A DNA stretch of 64,000 nucleotides from Nostoc sphaeroides (lineage in GTDB: Bacteria > Cyanobacteriota > Cyanobacteriia > Cyanobacteriales > Nostocaceae). Position numbers and translations under genes: made by a program. Shown piece after piece: positions 42,945 through 51,494 of the stretch. Under the pieces are notes generated by a model that made no database searches, was not told the DNA's origin, and saw nothing but the letters and a program-made list of their open reading frames with translations. The stretch spans positions 1,421,501-1,485,500 of the forward strand of contig NZ_CP031941.1 in NCBI RefSeq assembly GCF_003443655.1, written 5' to 3'. The number at the start of each line of letters is the position of its first letter. Positions within the stretch are counted from its first letter, which is position 1.

Positions 42945-44255
42945 ATGAGAAGACAATTTAACAGACGTAAGTTTTTAATCTACGGTTCTTTAACTTTTGG
43001 AAGCAGCTTTTTTCTGAAGGCTTGCGCGAATAATTCCCCAACTGCTCCAGAGAGTCCAGCCGCATCTCCTACTGCATCTCCAGCTGCGACTGGTGGCACA
43101 ATCAAAGTAGGTATTTTGCACTCCCTTAGTGGCACAATGGCTATTAGTGAAAAAAGCGTTGTCGATGCTGAAAAATTAGCAATCAAAGAAATTAACGCGA
43201 ATGGTGGTGTCTTAGGTAAACAAATTGAAGCAGTTACCGAAGATGGTGCTTCTAACTGGGATACTTTTAGAGAAAAGGCAACTAAGTTAATTGATCAAGA
43301 TAAAGTCACTGTAGTTTTTGGTTGTTGGACATCTGCTAGCCGCAAGAATGTGAAGCCAGTATTCGAGAGCAAAAATCACATGCTCTGGTATCCTGTGCAA
43401 TATGAAGGTCAAGAGTGTTCTAAAAATATTTTCTACACTGGTGCTGCGCCAAATCAACAAATTGAACCATCTGTTGATTGGCTGTTAAAAAATAAAGGCA
43501 AAGAATTCTTCTTAGTTGGTTCTGACTACGTTTTTCCCCGCACTGCTAACACAATTATTAAAGCCCAATTAGAAGCTTTGGGCGGAAAAACAGTTGGTGA
43601 GGATTATTTACCTCTTGGCAATACAGAAGTTACGCCTATCATTACTAAAATAAAACAAAATTTGCCCAATGGTGGCGTGATTTATAACACCCTAAATGGT
43701 GATAGCAATGTTGCTTTCTTCAAACAATTGAAAGGGGCTGGATTGACACCAGAAAAATATCCCTCTATGTCTGTCAGTATTGCTGAAGAAGAAGTAAAAG
43801 CAATTGGTGTAGAGTATCTCAAAGGTCACTATGCAGCTTGGAACTATTTCCAAACAGTAGACACGCCTGCTAATAAGAAGTTTGTCGCAGCTTTCAAGAA
43901 AGAGTACGGTGAAAATCGGGTAACAAATGACCCAATGGAAGCAGCATACATCGCCGTTTATTTGTGGAAGCAAGCAGTAGAAAAAGCTGGCACTACGGAC
44001 ATAGCGAAAGTCAGTGCTGCGGCCTATGGTCAAACTCTTGATGCGCCTGAAGGTAAAGTGACAATGGATGCCAATCATCACATATCTAAAGTTGTGCGGA
44101 TTGGTCAAGTTAGACAAGATGGTTTGTTTGATATTGTTTATGCTACTCCGACAGCCGTTGAGCCGGTTCCTTGGAATCAATTTGTCAAAGAGACTAAGGG
44201 ATTTGCTTGTGATTGGAGTGACCCGGCTAAGGGTGGTAAGTACAAGAAAGCCTAA
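42945..44255 (+). CDS. urtA: urea ABC transporter substrate-binding lipoprotein
   Basis: The 436-residue protein starts [15 protein letters not shown], a twin-arginine-like signal, with a lipobox ending in Cys (FFLKAC). A low-complexity Ala/Ser/Pro/Thr linker and a type I periplasmic binding fold follow ([67 protein letters not shown]). These are signatures of UrtA, which captures urea in the periplasm at high affinity. It leads the urt operon. Two 104-bp palindromic repeats separate it from urtB and may lower read-through, fitting the usual excess of binding protein. Confidence 0.95.
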   Translation: MRRQFNRRKFLIYGSLTFGSSFFLKACANNSPTAPESPAASPTASPAATGGTIKVGILHSLSGTMAISEKSVVDAEKLAIKEINANGGVLGKQIEAVTEDGASNWDTFREKATKLIDQDKVTVVFGCWTSASRKNVKPVFESKNHMLWYPVQYEGQECSKNIFYTGAAPNQQIEPSVDWLLKNKGKEFFLVGSDYVFPRTANTIIKAQLEALGGKTVGEDYLPLGNTEVTPIITKIKQNLPNGGVIYNTLNGDSNVAFFKQLKGAGLTPEKYPSMSVSIAEEEVKAIGVEYLKGHYAAWNYFQTVDTPANKKFVAAFKKEYGENRVTNDPMEAAYIAVYLWKQAVEKAGTTDIAKVSAAAYGQTLDAPEGKVTMDANHHISKVVRIGQVRQDGLFDIVYATPTAVEPVPWNQFVKETKGFACDWSDPAKGGKYKKA

Positions 44256-44277
44256 ATAATTCGTAATTCGTAATATT

Positions 44278-44508
44278 CTCGTTTCCAGGTTCTACCTGGA
44301 AATGCACGTCATTGGGCTGCTGCCGCAAGTCAGGAGGCGGAGCCTCTAAGATGGCATTCCCAGTCGGAGACTGGGAACGAGGGACGAGGCAAACGAGGCA
44401 AATTCTCGTTTCTAGGTTCTACCTAGAAATGCACCTCATTGGGCTGCTGCCGCAAGTCAGGAGGCGGAGCCTCTAAGATGGCATTCCCAGTCGGAGACTG
44501 GGAACGAG
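44278..44508. repeat. two 104-bp palindrome-rich repeats between urtA and urtB
   Basis: Copies at 44278-44381 and 44405-44508 are almost identical and are separated by a short gacgaggcaaacgaggc spacer. Each contains stem sequences TTCCCAG-tcggaga-CTGGGAA and GAGGC-gga-GCCTC. A third, inverted 104-bp copy is nested upstream of psbA (6415-6518). Confidence 0.92.
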
Positions 44509-44545
44509 GCAAAACTACTCGCTGATAGCTTTTGTGGAGAAATAA

Positions 44546-45703
44546 GTGTTGGCAGGATTCTTAGAAGCTGTATTTAATGGTATTAGTATTGGCGCGGTAT
44601 TATTAATCGCCGCGTTGGGACTAGCTATTATATTTGGATTGATGGGTGTCATTAATATGGCACATGGTGAATTGATGATGTTCGGCGCTTATACTACATT
44701 TGTTGTGCAAAATGTCTGTAAGCAATTGGGTGGAGTGTGGTTTGAAATCTATATATTTTTGGCTTTGATTATCGCTTTTATATTCACAGCTGCTGTGGGA
44801 TTAATTCTAGAAAGAGGCGTGATTCGTTATCTCTATGGACGACCTCTAGAAACTCTCTTGGCAACTTGGGGAGTAAGTTTGATTTTTCAACAGTTTGTTC
44901 GCAGCGTAAATTGGGTATTGGTAATTTGTGTATGCTTATTTTCTCTGTTGTTTTTTGGAGGTTTATGGATTTTAAATTCTCGCACTGTGGGAAGAGTTCG
45001 TAACTGGATTGTGGCGGTAATATTTTTATTATCGCTGGGGGTGACAATCACAACGGGCAATTTATTGAGTCAAACTTATCAGTTAGCAGTTACTCAACCT
45101 TGGTTTGGCGCTCAAAATGTGGATGTAACTGCACCAACTTGGTTACAAGCAGGGATGTCTTTAGGTGGTGTGCAATTACCCTTTGCCAGATTATTTATTA
45201 TTGCTTTAACAATAATCTGTGTGGCAGGAATTTATTTATTTTTACAACGTTCTAGCTGGGGTTTAAGAATTCGGGCTGTGACGCAAAATCGGAGTATGAG
45301 TGCTTGTTTGGGTATCCCAACTCAAAAGGTTGATGCGATTACTTTTGCACTAGGTTCTGGTTTAGCTGGTGTGGCTGGATGTGCGATTAGTTTACTCGGT
45401 TCTGTGGGGCCAAATACGGGACAAAACTATATTATTGATACTTTTATGGTGGTTGTAGTTGGAGGTGTGGGGAATTTAGGCGGGACGATTGTGGCGGCGT
45501 TGGGTATTGGTACGGCTAATTTTTTAATTGGTTCTGGGACTTTGGCTTTGTTGTTGAGTCCTGTTAAGCCTTTGGCTGATTTGTTTAGCTTTTTTGCAAC
45601 GACGAGTATGGCTAAGGTGATGGTGTTTGCGCTGATTATTGTGTTTTTACAGTGGAAGCCTGGGGGGATTTTTCCGCAGAAGGGACGTACTGTTGATGTT
45701 TAA
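44546..45703 (+). CDS. urtB: urea ABC transporter permease UrtB
   Basis: The 385-residue LivH-type permease has many hydrophobic segments. Its conserved pieces are GISIGAVLLIAALGLAIIFGLMGVINMAHGE, the inner loop RAVTQNRSMSACLGIPTQKVDAITFALGSGLAG, and GGVGNLGGTIVAALGIG. The start is GTG 44546 with GGAGA 7 bp upstream. It pairs with UrtC to form the membrane channel of the urea importer. Its stop overlaps the urtC start region (ATG 45696). Confidence 0.95.
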   Translation: MLAGFLEAVFNGISIGAVLLIAALGLAIIFGLMGVINMAHGELMMFGAYTTFVVQNVCKQLGGVWFEIYIFLALIIAFIFTAAVGLILERGVIRYLYGRPLETLLATWGVSLIFQQFVRSVNWVLVICVCLFSLLFFGGLWILNSRTVGRVRNWIVAVIFLLSLGVTITTGNLLSQTYQLAVTQPWFGAQNVDVTAPTWLQAGMSLGGVQLPFARLFIIALTIICVAGIYLFLQRSSWGLRIRAVTQNRSMSACLGIPTQKVDAITFALGSGLAGVAGCAISLLGSVGPNTGQNYIIDTFMVVVVGGVGNLGGTIVAALGIGTANFLIGSGTLALLLSPVKPLADLFSFFATTSMAKVMVFALIIVFLQWKPGGIFPQKGRTVDV

Positions 45704-46853
45704 AACGAACCGCCAAGACGCCAAGGACGCCAAGATGAGAAAGAAGGGAGGAAGGTTATTAATTGAGGTTGGGGTGGTGGTTACGATCGCACTCTTCCTT
45801 ATAATTATCATGCCACTGTTGCTGTCGGAGTTTCGTCTGAATTTGTTGGGGCGATTTTTGTCGCTGGCGATCGCAGCTTTGGGTATTGATTTGATTTGGG
45901 GTTATACTGGTTTACTGAGTTTGGGACATGGTATTTTCTTTGGTTTGGGTGGATATGCGATCGCAATGTACCTGAAACTGCAAGTCCCTACTGGAGAATT
46001 GCCTGATTTTATGGGACTTTATGGGGTTACGGAACTTCCTAGTTTTTGGCAACCTTTTTATTCTTTTCCTTTGACAATCGCTGGTGTGGTACTAATTCCA
46101 GGGTTATTGGCGGGATTATTGGGATATTTGGTTTTCCGAAATCGCCTCAAGGGAGTTTATTTTTCTATCTTGACTCAAGCGGGAACTATTGTATTTTTTA
46201 ATTTTTTTAATGGTCAACAACAACTTTTCAACGGTACAAATGGACTCATAGATTTTACAACTTTGTTTGGGGCAACGGTCAGTGATGCAAAAACGCAATT
46301 TGTTTTCTACACGCTGACGATAGTGTTTCTCGCAGCCACTTACGGTATTTGTCGCTGGTTGACAACTGGACGCTTTGGGAGGTTGTTAATAGCGATTCGT
46401 GATGATGAAAGTCGGGTAAGATTTTCTGGCTATGACCCTACAGATTTTAAGGTGGTGGTTTTTGCAGTTTCAGGTGCGATCGCAGGTATAGCAGGAGCAT
46501 TTTACACCATTCAAAGTGGTTCTGTATCACCCAGAGCAATGGATATTGCCTTTTCGATTGAAATGGTAATTTGGGTAGCTGTAGGCGGACGCGCGACTTT
46601 AATTGGCGCGATTGTCGGAACTTTGTTAGTCAATTATGCCCGCACTTTTTTAAGTGAACAATTTGCTGAAATCTGGCTATTTTTCCAAGGCGCACTATTT
46701 TTAATAGTCGTTACGGTGCTTCCTGACGGCATAGTGGGATGGTTGCGTAGTCAGAATATTTTTCTTTTCCACCGCCGTCAACAAATTGCTACATATCCAA
46801 CCTTGGAAGAAGACCCCGAAGTGCAACATGAACGCGAAAATATTGGAAACTGA
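45696..46853 (+). CDS. urtC: urea ABC transporter permease UrtC
   Basis: The protein has 385 residues from ATG 45696, or 372 from ATG 45735. It is a LivM-type permease with GRFLSLAIAALGIDLIWGYTGLLSLGHGIFFGLGGYAIAMYL, the loop RDDESRVRFSGYDPTDFKVVVFAVSGAIAG and VAVGGRATLIGAIVGTLLVNYARTF. It is the second membrane subunit of the urea importer. The N-terminal residues KTNRQDAKDAK come from a dispersed repeat and are not part of the family. The 3' end overlaps urtD by 26 bp. Confidence 0.95.
   Translation: MFKTNRQDAKDAKMRKKGGRLLIEVGVVVTIALFLIIIMPLLLSEFRLNLLGRFLSLAIAALGIDLIWGYTGLLSLGHGIFFGLGGYAIAMYLKLQVPTGELPDFMGLYGVTELPSFWQPFYSFPLTIAGVVLIPGLLAGLLGYLVFRNRLKGVYFSILTQAGTIVFFNFFNGQQQLFNGTNGLIDFTTLFGATVSDAKTQFVFYTLTIVFLAATYGICRWLTTGRFGRLLIAIRDDESRVRFSGYDPTDFKVVVFAVSGAIAGIAGAFYTIQSGSVSPRAMDIAFSIEMVIWVAVGGRATLIGAIVGTLLVNYARTFLSEQFAEIWLFFQGALFLIVVTVLPDGIVGWLRSQNIFLFHRRQQIATYPTLEEDPEVQHERENIGN
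45702..45734. repeat. dispersed repeat at the urtB-urtC junction
   Basis: aaaacgaaccgccaagacgccaaggacgccaag matches the core of the repeat at 13255-13288. It separates the overlapping ATG 45696 from ATG 45735. As a result UrtC either gained an N-terminal KTNRQDAKDAK or now starts at the second ATG. Confidence 0.75.
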
Positions 46854-47574
46854 AAACGTAACTGTTAGTTTTGACGGTTTTAAGGCTCTAAATCAGCTAA
46901 ATTTCAGCATGGATGTTGGCGAATTACGGGTAGTAATTGGCCCCAATGGTGCGGGAAAGACAACATTTCTAGATGTGATTACGGGAAAAGTGCAACCAAC
47001 TGTTGGGCGAGTTTTATTCAAAGGAAGAAACTTGCGTTCTTTACCTGAATATAAAATTGCGCGATTGGGAATTGGACGCAAGTTTCAAACACCTCGAATT
47101 TACTTAAATTTAACGCCCCGCGAAAATCTAGAAATTACCAGTAACAAAAATAAAAATGTCTTTTCTACTTTGTTTGGACGTTCTAATACTGCTGAAAAGA
47201 ATAGTATTAAAGGATTATTAGAAACCATCGGTTTAACGCCGAAAGCTGATATCAGAGCAGGTTTACTTTCCCACGGAGAAAAGCAACGTTTAGAAATTGG
47301 GATGTTAGTAGCACAGTCTCCAGACTTATTACTCGTTGATGAACCCGTTGCGGGTTTAACAGATGAAGAAACTTACAATATTGGCGAACTGCTTTTAGCA
47401 CTAGCGCAAAGTCATTCAATTTTAGTAATTGAACATGATATGGAATTTGTGCGTCAAATTGCCAAAAAAGTAACGGTACTACATGAAGGTTCGGTGCTGT
47501 GCGAAGGAAATTTTGAGGAAGTTCAAAATGACTCTCGTGTGATTGAGGTTTATTTAGGAAAACAGGAAGACTAA
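46828..47574 (+). CDS. urtD: urea ABC transporter ATPase UrtD
   Basis: This 248-residue LivG-type ABC ATPase has Walker A GPNGAGKTT, the Q-loop in RKFQTPRIY, signature LSHGEKQRLEIG, Walker B LLLVDEPVAG and H-loop VIEHDM. The start ATG 46828 lies inside the end of urtC, giving translational coupling. The next transporter gene, urtE, is displaced 4.0 kb downstream by an island of toxin-antitoxin-like genes. Confidence 0.95.
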   Translation: MNAKILETENVTVSFDGFKALNQLNFSMDVGELRVVIGPNGAGKTTFLDVITGKVQPTVGRVLFKGRNLRSLPEYKIARLGIGRKFQTPRIYLNLTPRENLEITSNKNKNVFSTLFGRSNTAEKNSIKGLLETIGLTPKADIRAGLLSHGEKQRLEIGMLVAQSPDLLLVDEPVAGLTDEETYNIGELLLALAQSHSILVIEHDMEFVRQIAKKVTVLHEGSVLCEGNFEEVQNDSRVIEVYLGKQED

Positions 47575-47633
47575 ATTTTTAGCTCTACAAAGCTTAGATA
47601 TACTATAGTCACAAGCTTAGTGGATGAGGAAAT

Positions 47634-47840
47634 ATGAGGTTTAATGTAACGGTTGATCGTGATGAAGATGGTGCATGGATTGTAGAGTGCCCCAGTATTC
47701 CGGGTTGTGTTAGTCAAGGTCAGACTAAGGAAGAAGCACTAGAGAATATCAAAGATGCAATAGCTGCTTGCCTACAAGTTCGGGCCGAGCGCGGTTTGCC
47801 ACTTACCATAGAGACTCACCAAGTAGAGGTTGTGGCCTAA
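47634..47840 (+). CDS. hicB: HicB-family antitoxin
   Basis: The 68-residue protein is a short HicB partial-RNase-H-fold antitoxin (MRFNVTVDRDEDGAWIVECPSIPGCVSQGQTKEEALENIKDAI). It has no C-terminal DNA-binding extension, as in the minimal cyanobacterial type. It lies 59 bp after urtD and 2 bp before hicA; antitoxin-first order is common for this subgroup. Transcription could come from the urt operon or from a local promoter. Confidence 0.92.
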   Translation: MRFNVTVDRDEDGAWIVECPSIPGCVSQGQTKEEALENIKDAIAACLQVRAERGLPLTIETHQVEVVA

Positions 47841-47842
47841 TT

Positions 47843-48067
47843 ATGGCGTCTACTCTTCCTATTCTTAGCGGACGTGAAGTAGTTCGTGTGTTTGAGTCAT
47901 TTGGTTGGGAAGTTGCACGTCAAAGTGGAAGCCATATCATCCTGGTTAAGGAAGGAGAGTTAGCCACACTGTCTGTTCCTGAGCATCGTGAAGTAGCAAA
48001 AGGAACGTTGCGAAGTTTGATTCGCACTGCTGGGCTTACAGTCAACGAGTTTGTTTCTGCAATTTGA
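47843..48067 (+). CDS. hicA: HicA-family mRNA interferase toxin
   Basis: This 74-residue protein has the HicA double-stranded-RNA-binding-like fold: LSGREVVRVFESFGWEVARQSGSHIILVK with the catalytic His in GSHIIL, then the C-terminal VAKGTLRSLIRTAGLTVNEF. HicA cleaves mRNA and is neutralised by HicB. The start ATG 47843 immediately follows the hicB stop. It is the only intact toxin-antitoxin pair in the urtD-urtE island. Confidence 0.92.
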   Translation: MASTLPILSGREVVRVFESFGWEVARQSGSHIILVKEGELATLSVPEHREVAKGTLRSLIRTAGLTVNEFVSAI

Positions 48068-48105
48068 TGCGGAGTGCATCCCAGTTTTTATTTTTCAATA
48101 AGATT

Positions 48106-48714
48106 CTATTCGCCTGGTAATTCTGCTCGGTTTGCGCTGTTAAACACCTGCTCTACTGTTAGCACCCAATCAGCAATTACCACTGATTCCATGCAAGTCG
48201 AACCTGTAAATACCTTATCCTCATACTGTCCCTCCACCCACTGGCAAATTGTAATTTGTTGTATCTGTGGGTCAACAATCCAATACTCCAATATTTCCCT
48301 AGCAGCATACTCCGTCCGCTTGTAGCGATAATCACGAACATGGTTCGCTGTTCCTGGTGAAACAATTTCAATCACTAGCGCAGGCGGCGGCATATCACGG
48401 GTGAGGGTGGCACGAGTAGCACCGATAAGGGCAACATAAGATTCTTCTGTGTGAACCATTAAGTCAGGTAAACGACATCTCGCCCGTCGCCCCGCCACCT
48501 CAATTTCTGTATCCTTGTAAGCAACAAAATAAAATGGGAAATGTTTTAGTAGTTCAACGAATAAAAATCTTCCCAGATTGCTATTTTCCTGACTTTCTGG
48601 TGGCATCTCGACTAATTCTCCATCCACCAACTCATAGCGCGTGTCTGTACCATCGTCATAGGTAAGATACTCCTCAAAGGTCAGCAGTTTTTGGGTTTTC
48701 GTCGTTTGGGTCAT
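48106..48714 (-). CDS. Uma2-family (DUF820) putative nuclease
   Basis: From ATG 48714 the protein has 202 residues: LLTFEEYLTYDDGTDTRYELVDGELVEMPPES, CRLPDLMVHTEE (Asp), PALVIEIVSPGTANHVRDYRYKRTEYAAREILEYWIVDP (Glu of the PD-(D/E)XK-like site), and the C-terminal beta part. The frame is open upstream to 48780 with other starts, which are less likely. It is the third Uma2 gene in the window and lies on the strand opposite to urt transcription, inside the island. Confidence 0.88.
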   Translation of the reverse strand: MTQTTKTQKLLTFEEYLTYDDGTDTRYELVDGELVEMPPESQENSNLGRFLFVELLKHFPFYFVAYKDTEIEVAGRRARCRLPDLMVHTEESYVALIGATRATLTRDMPPPALVIEIVSPGTANHVRDYRYKRTEYAAREILEYWIVDPQIQQITICQWVEGQYEDKVFTGSTCMESVVIADWVLTVEQVFNSANRAELPGE

Positions 48715-48800
48715 TAAGTTTTGCCTTCTTACCCTATACAGACTATCACTAAATGATAGTGTGGTGAATAAGTACATCATGTAACTCGAAAAAGAAACTT

Positions 48801-49325
48801 ATGAATCCTTGGATGTGCGCTTTTCTAATTTCAATTTCTGGGGCTTTAGGTGGAGTAGTCAACGCTCTATAGCGGTTATCGATTGGATGAGAACACCAAA
48901 GTCCTTGCTGTCAAATCATTCCAGCATTTTTTTTGTATCTCACTGAACTGCACACCGCTATATTAACCGATAATGGCTTTATACTTCCTCGCAAAGAAAG
49001 TACGATTTGGTGTCCTGGTTTTATCTCAAATGTTCTCATTGGTGCTGTTTCTGCTTTCAGCTCGTGGGCATTTTATGGCTCAGGTGCTTCAGTTGAGTTA
49101 GCACAACTTACTGAACAATCACAAATCAGTCTCAGATTCTCCGCTCTAGCTGGTGCTTTTCTTGTAGGAGTAGCAGGGGCTAAATGGATAACCAGTGAAG
49201 TTGATAAGCAATTACTGAAAGAGAGCGTGAAAGTAGCAGCGCACAAGAATATAAATGAGAAAGATTGTGAACAGATGGCTGGAAAGTCTCCAAGACAAAT
49301 TCTTAACGAAGTAAAACGAGCTTGA
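48801..49325 (+). pseudogene. small membrane protein interrupted by a 91-bp MITE
   Basis: The frame from ATG 48801 encodes MNPWMCAFLISISGALGGVVNAL and then meets TAG at the element boundary. After 48962 it continues LTDNGFILPRKESTIWCPGFISNVLIGAVSAFSSWAFYGSG ... FSALAGAFLVGVAGAKWITSEVDKQLLKESVKVAA to 49325. Deleting 93 bp (the element plus one TA) restores ...GGVVNALLTDNGFI.... The intact product would be a membrane protein of about 143 residues. I recognise no named family. The 3' part may still be made from a downstream start. Confidence 0.85.
48870..48960. mobile_element. 91-bp MITE-like element with TA duplication
   Basis: TAGCGGTTATCG ... CACACCGCTA has 7-bp inverted ends (TAGCGGT/ACCGCTA) and is flanked by TA at 48868-48869 and 48961-48962. 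Its 93-bp footprint is a multiple of three, but it brings an immediate TAG stop into the host gene. Confidence 0.85.
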
Positions 49326-49426
49326 AATAAGTGGTTTATGAAAAGGTGAAAATAATCCACAAGGTCTAACAATCCCGCAGTGCTACGTCTCTATGTGTAT
49401 TCGATTAGAGCGCAATCTGCTGTAAA

Positions 49427-49663
49427 GATAAGCCACAACATGAAAGGGCAGTTGAACTGATTGCTACTACAAGCAGAACTCGGCTTACGCACAACTATGT
49501 TTTAGCAGAATTAGTGGCTCTAGCATTGGTTCGAGGCTTTTCCCGTTCAATTGTACTGTCATACAGCCTTGAACTGATCAACAATTCAAGCGTTCAAATT
49601 GTATGGGTTGATGAGCCGCTACATCAAGAAGCAATAGATTTATTGTGGACATCCCAATTGTGA
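49427..49663 (+). pseudogene. PIN-domain toxin remnant
   Basis: The frame reads DKPQHERAVELIATTSRTR, then NYVLAELVALALVRGFSRSIVLSYSLELI and VQIVWVDEPLHQEAIDLLW, followed by a stop. This is the middle of a PIN (VapC-like) ribonuclease. The N-terminal DTSY strand with the first catalytic Asp is absent, and so is the C-terminal CDAVSF part. The upstream break coincides with an element-end-like gcaatctgctgta. It cannot encode a working toxin. The 94 bp that follow hold only short A+T-rich repeats. Confidence 0.75.
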
Positions 49664-49757
49664 TAAAAAGCTTGCTTCAGCCAGAGGTAGAAATACCTTT
49701 GAGATTTTAGATTATTCAATCCAAAATCTCAAATCCAAAATGATATTATCTCATTTT

Positions 49758-50153
49758 CTATACAGTTTTCTCATTCTTATCTGATGCTTGTTCTGCAATA
49801 TTTTTTAAGCGGCTCGCTCTCATTTTGCGGAGGCGATCGCTATTGCGAACACCACCCGCCATTTCATATTCAGCGCTGTCTTTGCCGTACTTGATAGCAA
49901 CCACCATTAACATTTTCTCAGAAAACTGCTTCAAGTTTTTTTCCATCTGTTCAACTTCTGTTAAAGAAGAGTCAACTATAGCCAGAGCGCTATTATGAAC
50001 ATCAAGTTTGTTACGTAACTGTTCGATTGACTCAATCAGTTTTTCTAAAGTATAATTTTCTTCAAATTTAATGCTTGGAACAATCGATTTCATCCCAGAT
50101 GCTCTTAATTCAGCTTTTTCTAAAACGCGGGATGTACGTTTTTGACGAGACAT
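49758..50153 (-). CDS. hypothetical coiled-coil protein
   Basis: The 131-residue, highly charged protein is mostly helical (YTLEKLIESIEQLRNKLDVHNSALAIVDSSLTEVEQMEKNLKQFSEKML), with a basic N-terminus (MSRQKRTSRVLEKAELRASG) and a basic segment RNSDRLRKMRASRLKNI. No enzyme motif is visible. Cyanobacteria carry similar small proteins in accessory regions. Its place within the toxin-antitoxin island suggests accessory DNA, but no function can be given. Confidence 0.6.
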   Translation of the reverse strand: MSRQKRTSRVLEKAELRASGMKSIVPSIKFEENYTLEKLIESIEQLRNKLDVHNSALAIVDSSLTEVEQMEKNLKQFSEKMLMVVAIKYGKDSAEYEMAGGVRNSDRLRKMRASRLKNIAEQASDKNEKTV

Positions 50154-50313
50154 AAATTTGCTCTTTTAAGATACTTCTAGAACTAGCTTGCCTCAATTAA
50201 CCCTGATTCCGGTTCAGCATAATTCGCAATTTTTGATAATAAAATTTTTCGTTTGTATCAGTAATATTCCGGTATATAATTACTCATATACGAAGGCAAG
50301 AAGTAGCAAACAC

Positions 50314-50553
50314 GAGAGTAGTCGCTACAGACTTGAGAGTAGTCGCTACAGACTTGAGAGTAGTCGCTACAGACTTGGGAGTAGTCGCTACAGACTTGGG
50401 AGTAGTCGCTACAGACTTGAGAGTAGTCGCTACAGACTTGAGAGTAGTCGCTACAGACTTGGGAGTAGTCGCTACAGACTTGGGAGTAGTCGCTACAGAC
50501 TTGAGAGTAGTCGCTACAGACTTGAGAGTAGTCACTACAGACTTGAGAGTAGC
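50314..50553. repeat. 21-bp tandem repeat array, 11 units plus partial
   Basis: The unit gagagtagtcgctacagactt has a single variable base, so units are type A (gagagt) or G (gggagt), in the order A-AAGG-AAGG-AA. The AAGG block is itself repeated, a higher-order period of 84 bp. The array sits 95 bp upstream of the DUF433 pseudogene ATG. Long open frames on both strands arise only from the period being a multiple of three. Confidence 0.92.
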
Positions 50554-50647
50554 GGTTATTTTAAATCTTGTACCAGTTGCTTTATTGTTCGGTGACGCTC
50601 GAATTTATATTTCAATTATGCGAAGCCGATTTGCTACTATCAAAACA

Positions 50648-51150
50648 ATGAATTTGAAGGCGCTTATGACACTAGCGATTATGGCTGAACCTGCTCCTCT
50701 GAAATCTAATAAAGATGGTGTGGTTCTCGTGGGAAAAACTCGTGTAACACTGGATACTGTTGTTGTGGTTTTTAAGCCAATACGGTTCAGTTAAGGAAAA
50801 TTGTAGGTTGGGTTGAGCGACAGCGAAACCCAACAAACCCGCCAAATGTTGGGTTTCGTTCCTCAACCCAACCTACGTGTATCAAGGTTTTTGGCTTTAA
50901 CTGAACCGTATTGGTTTTTAAGCAAGGCGCGACAGCAGAGGAAATTGTTTATCGCTATCCATCGCTGAATCTGGCGGATGTTTACGCCACAATCGCCTTC
51001 TACCTCAATCACCAGGCAGAAGTAGAAGCCTACTTGCAACAGCGACAGCAACAATCACAAGAGATTCGGGCAATGAATCAAGCAAGATTTGACCCACAAG
51101 GCTTACGCGATCGATTGCTTGCCCGCAAAACAGCGCCAGAAGCATGTTAA
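50648..51150 (+). pseudogene. DUF433 antitoxin-like gene interrupted by a 138-bp MITE
   Basis: The 5' part from ATG 50648 encodes MNLKALMTLAIMAEPAPLKS ... KTRVTLDTVVVVFK; the 3' part resumes QGATAEEIVYRYPSLNLADVYATIAFYLNHQAEVEAYL and ends at 51150. Removing 146 bp (element 50777-50914 plus one 8-bp duplication) joins them exactly in frame into about 118 residues typical of DUF433, which carries a helix-turn-helix-like fold. The stop overlaps the start of the DUF5615 gene, the usual partner. The gene is broken in its present state. Confidence 0.92.
50777..50914. mobile_element. 138-bp MITE-like element with 8-bp duplication TTTTTAAG
   Basis: The ends CCAATACGGTTCAGTTAA and TTAACTGAACCGTATTGG are inverted (18 bp with few or no mismatches). 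The duplication TTTTTAAG is at 50769-50776 and 50915-50922. The interior is a second large palindrome (gtaggttgggttgag ... ctcaacccaacctac). It shares its end family with the elements at 7934-8088 and 32647-32759. Confidence 0.93.
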
Positions 51151-51494
51151 AACTGCTTGCTGATGAAAACTTTGATAATACGGTTGTTAGATGAATATTC
51201 CGCCGTAACTCAGAAATCGACATCGTTCGTGTGCAAGATGTTGGATTGTCAGGTAAGGACGATCCAACCATCCTGGAATGGGCAGCCCAAGAAGAGCGCA
51301 TCCTGCTTACCCATGATGTTTCTACAATCACTCGCTATGCATACGATCGAGTAAGGCTTGGACAGACAATGCCCGGAGTTATCGAAGTCAGCCCAGATGC
51401 AGCAGTCGGGCGGGTCATTGAAGATATTCTTGTGCTTGTAGAGTGTAGTCAAGACGGAGAGCTAGAAGGTCAAGTTCAGTATCTCCCGTGGTAA
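51144..51494 (+). pseudogene. DUF5615 PIN-like toxin gene with premature stop
   Basis: ATG 51144 overlaps the DUF433 stop (ATGTTAA). The frame reads MLKLLADENFDNTVVR, then TGA at 51192, then IFRRNSEIDIVRVQDVGLSGKDDPTILEWAAQEERILLTHDVSTITRYAYDR ... LEGQVQYLPW to 51494. The only defect is the stop, where relatives have Gly or Leu; one base change (for example GGA to TGA) explains it. The PIN-like acids (ADENF, THDV) are intact. With its partner split, the pair is a dead module. Confidence 0.9.

Noticed and set aside
50188..50595. Open frames on both strands rich in SSRYRLE, VVATDLR or ATTLKSV repeats
   Set aside because: They are translations of the 21-bp array at 50314-50553. The in-frame extension into the DUF433 gene is accidental; that gene has its own ATG at 50648.
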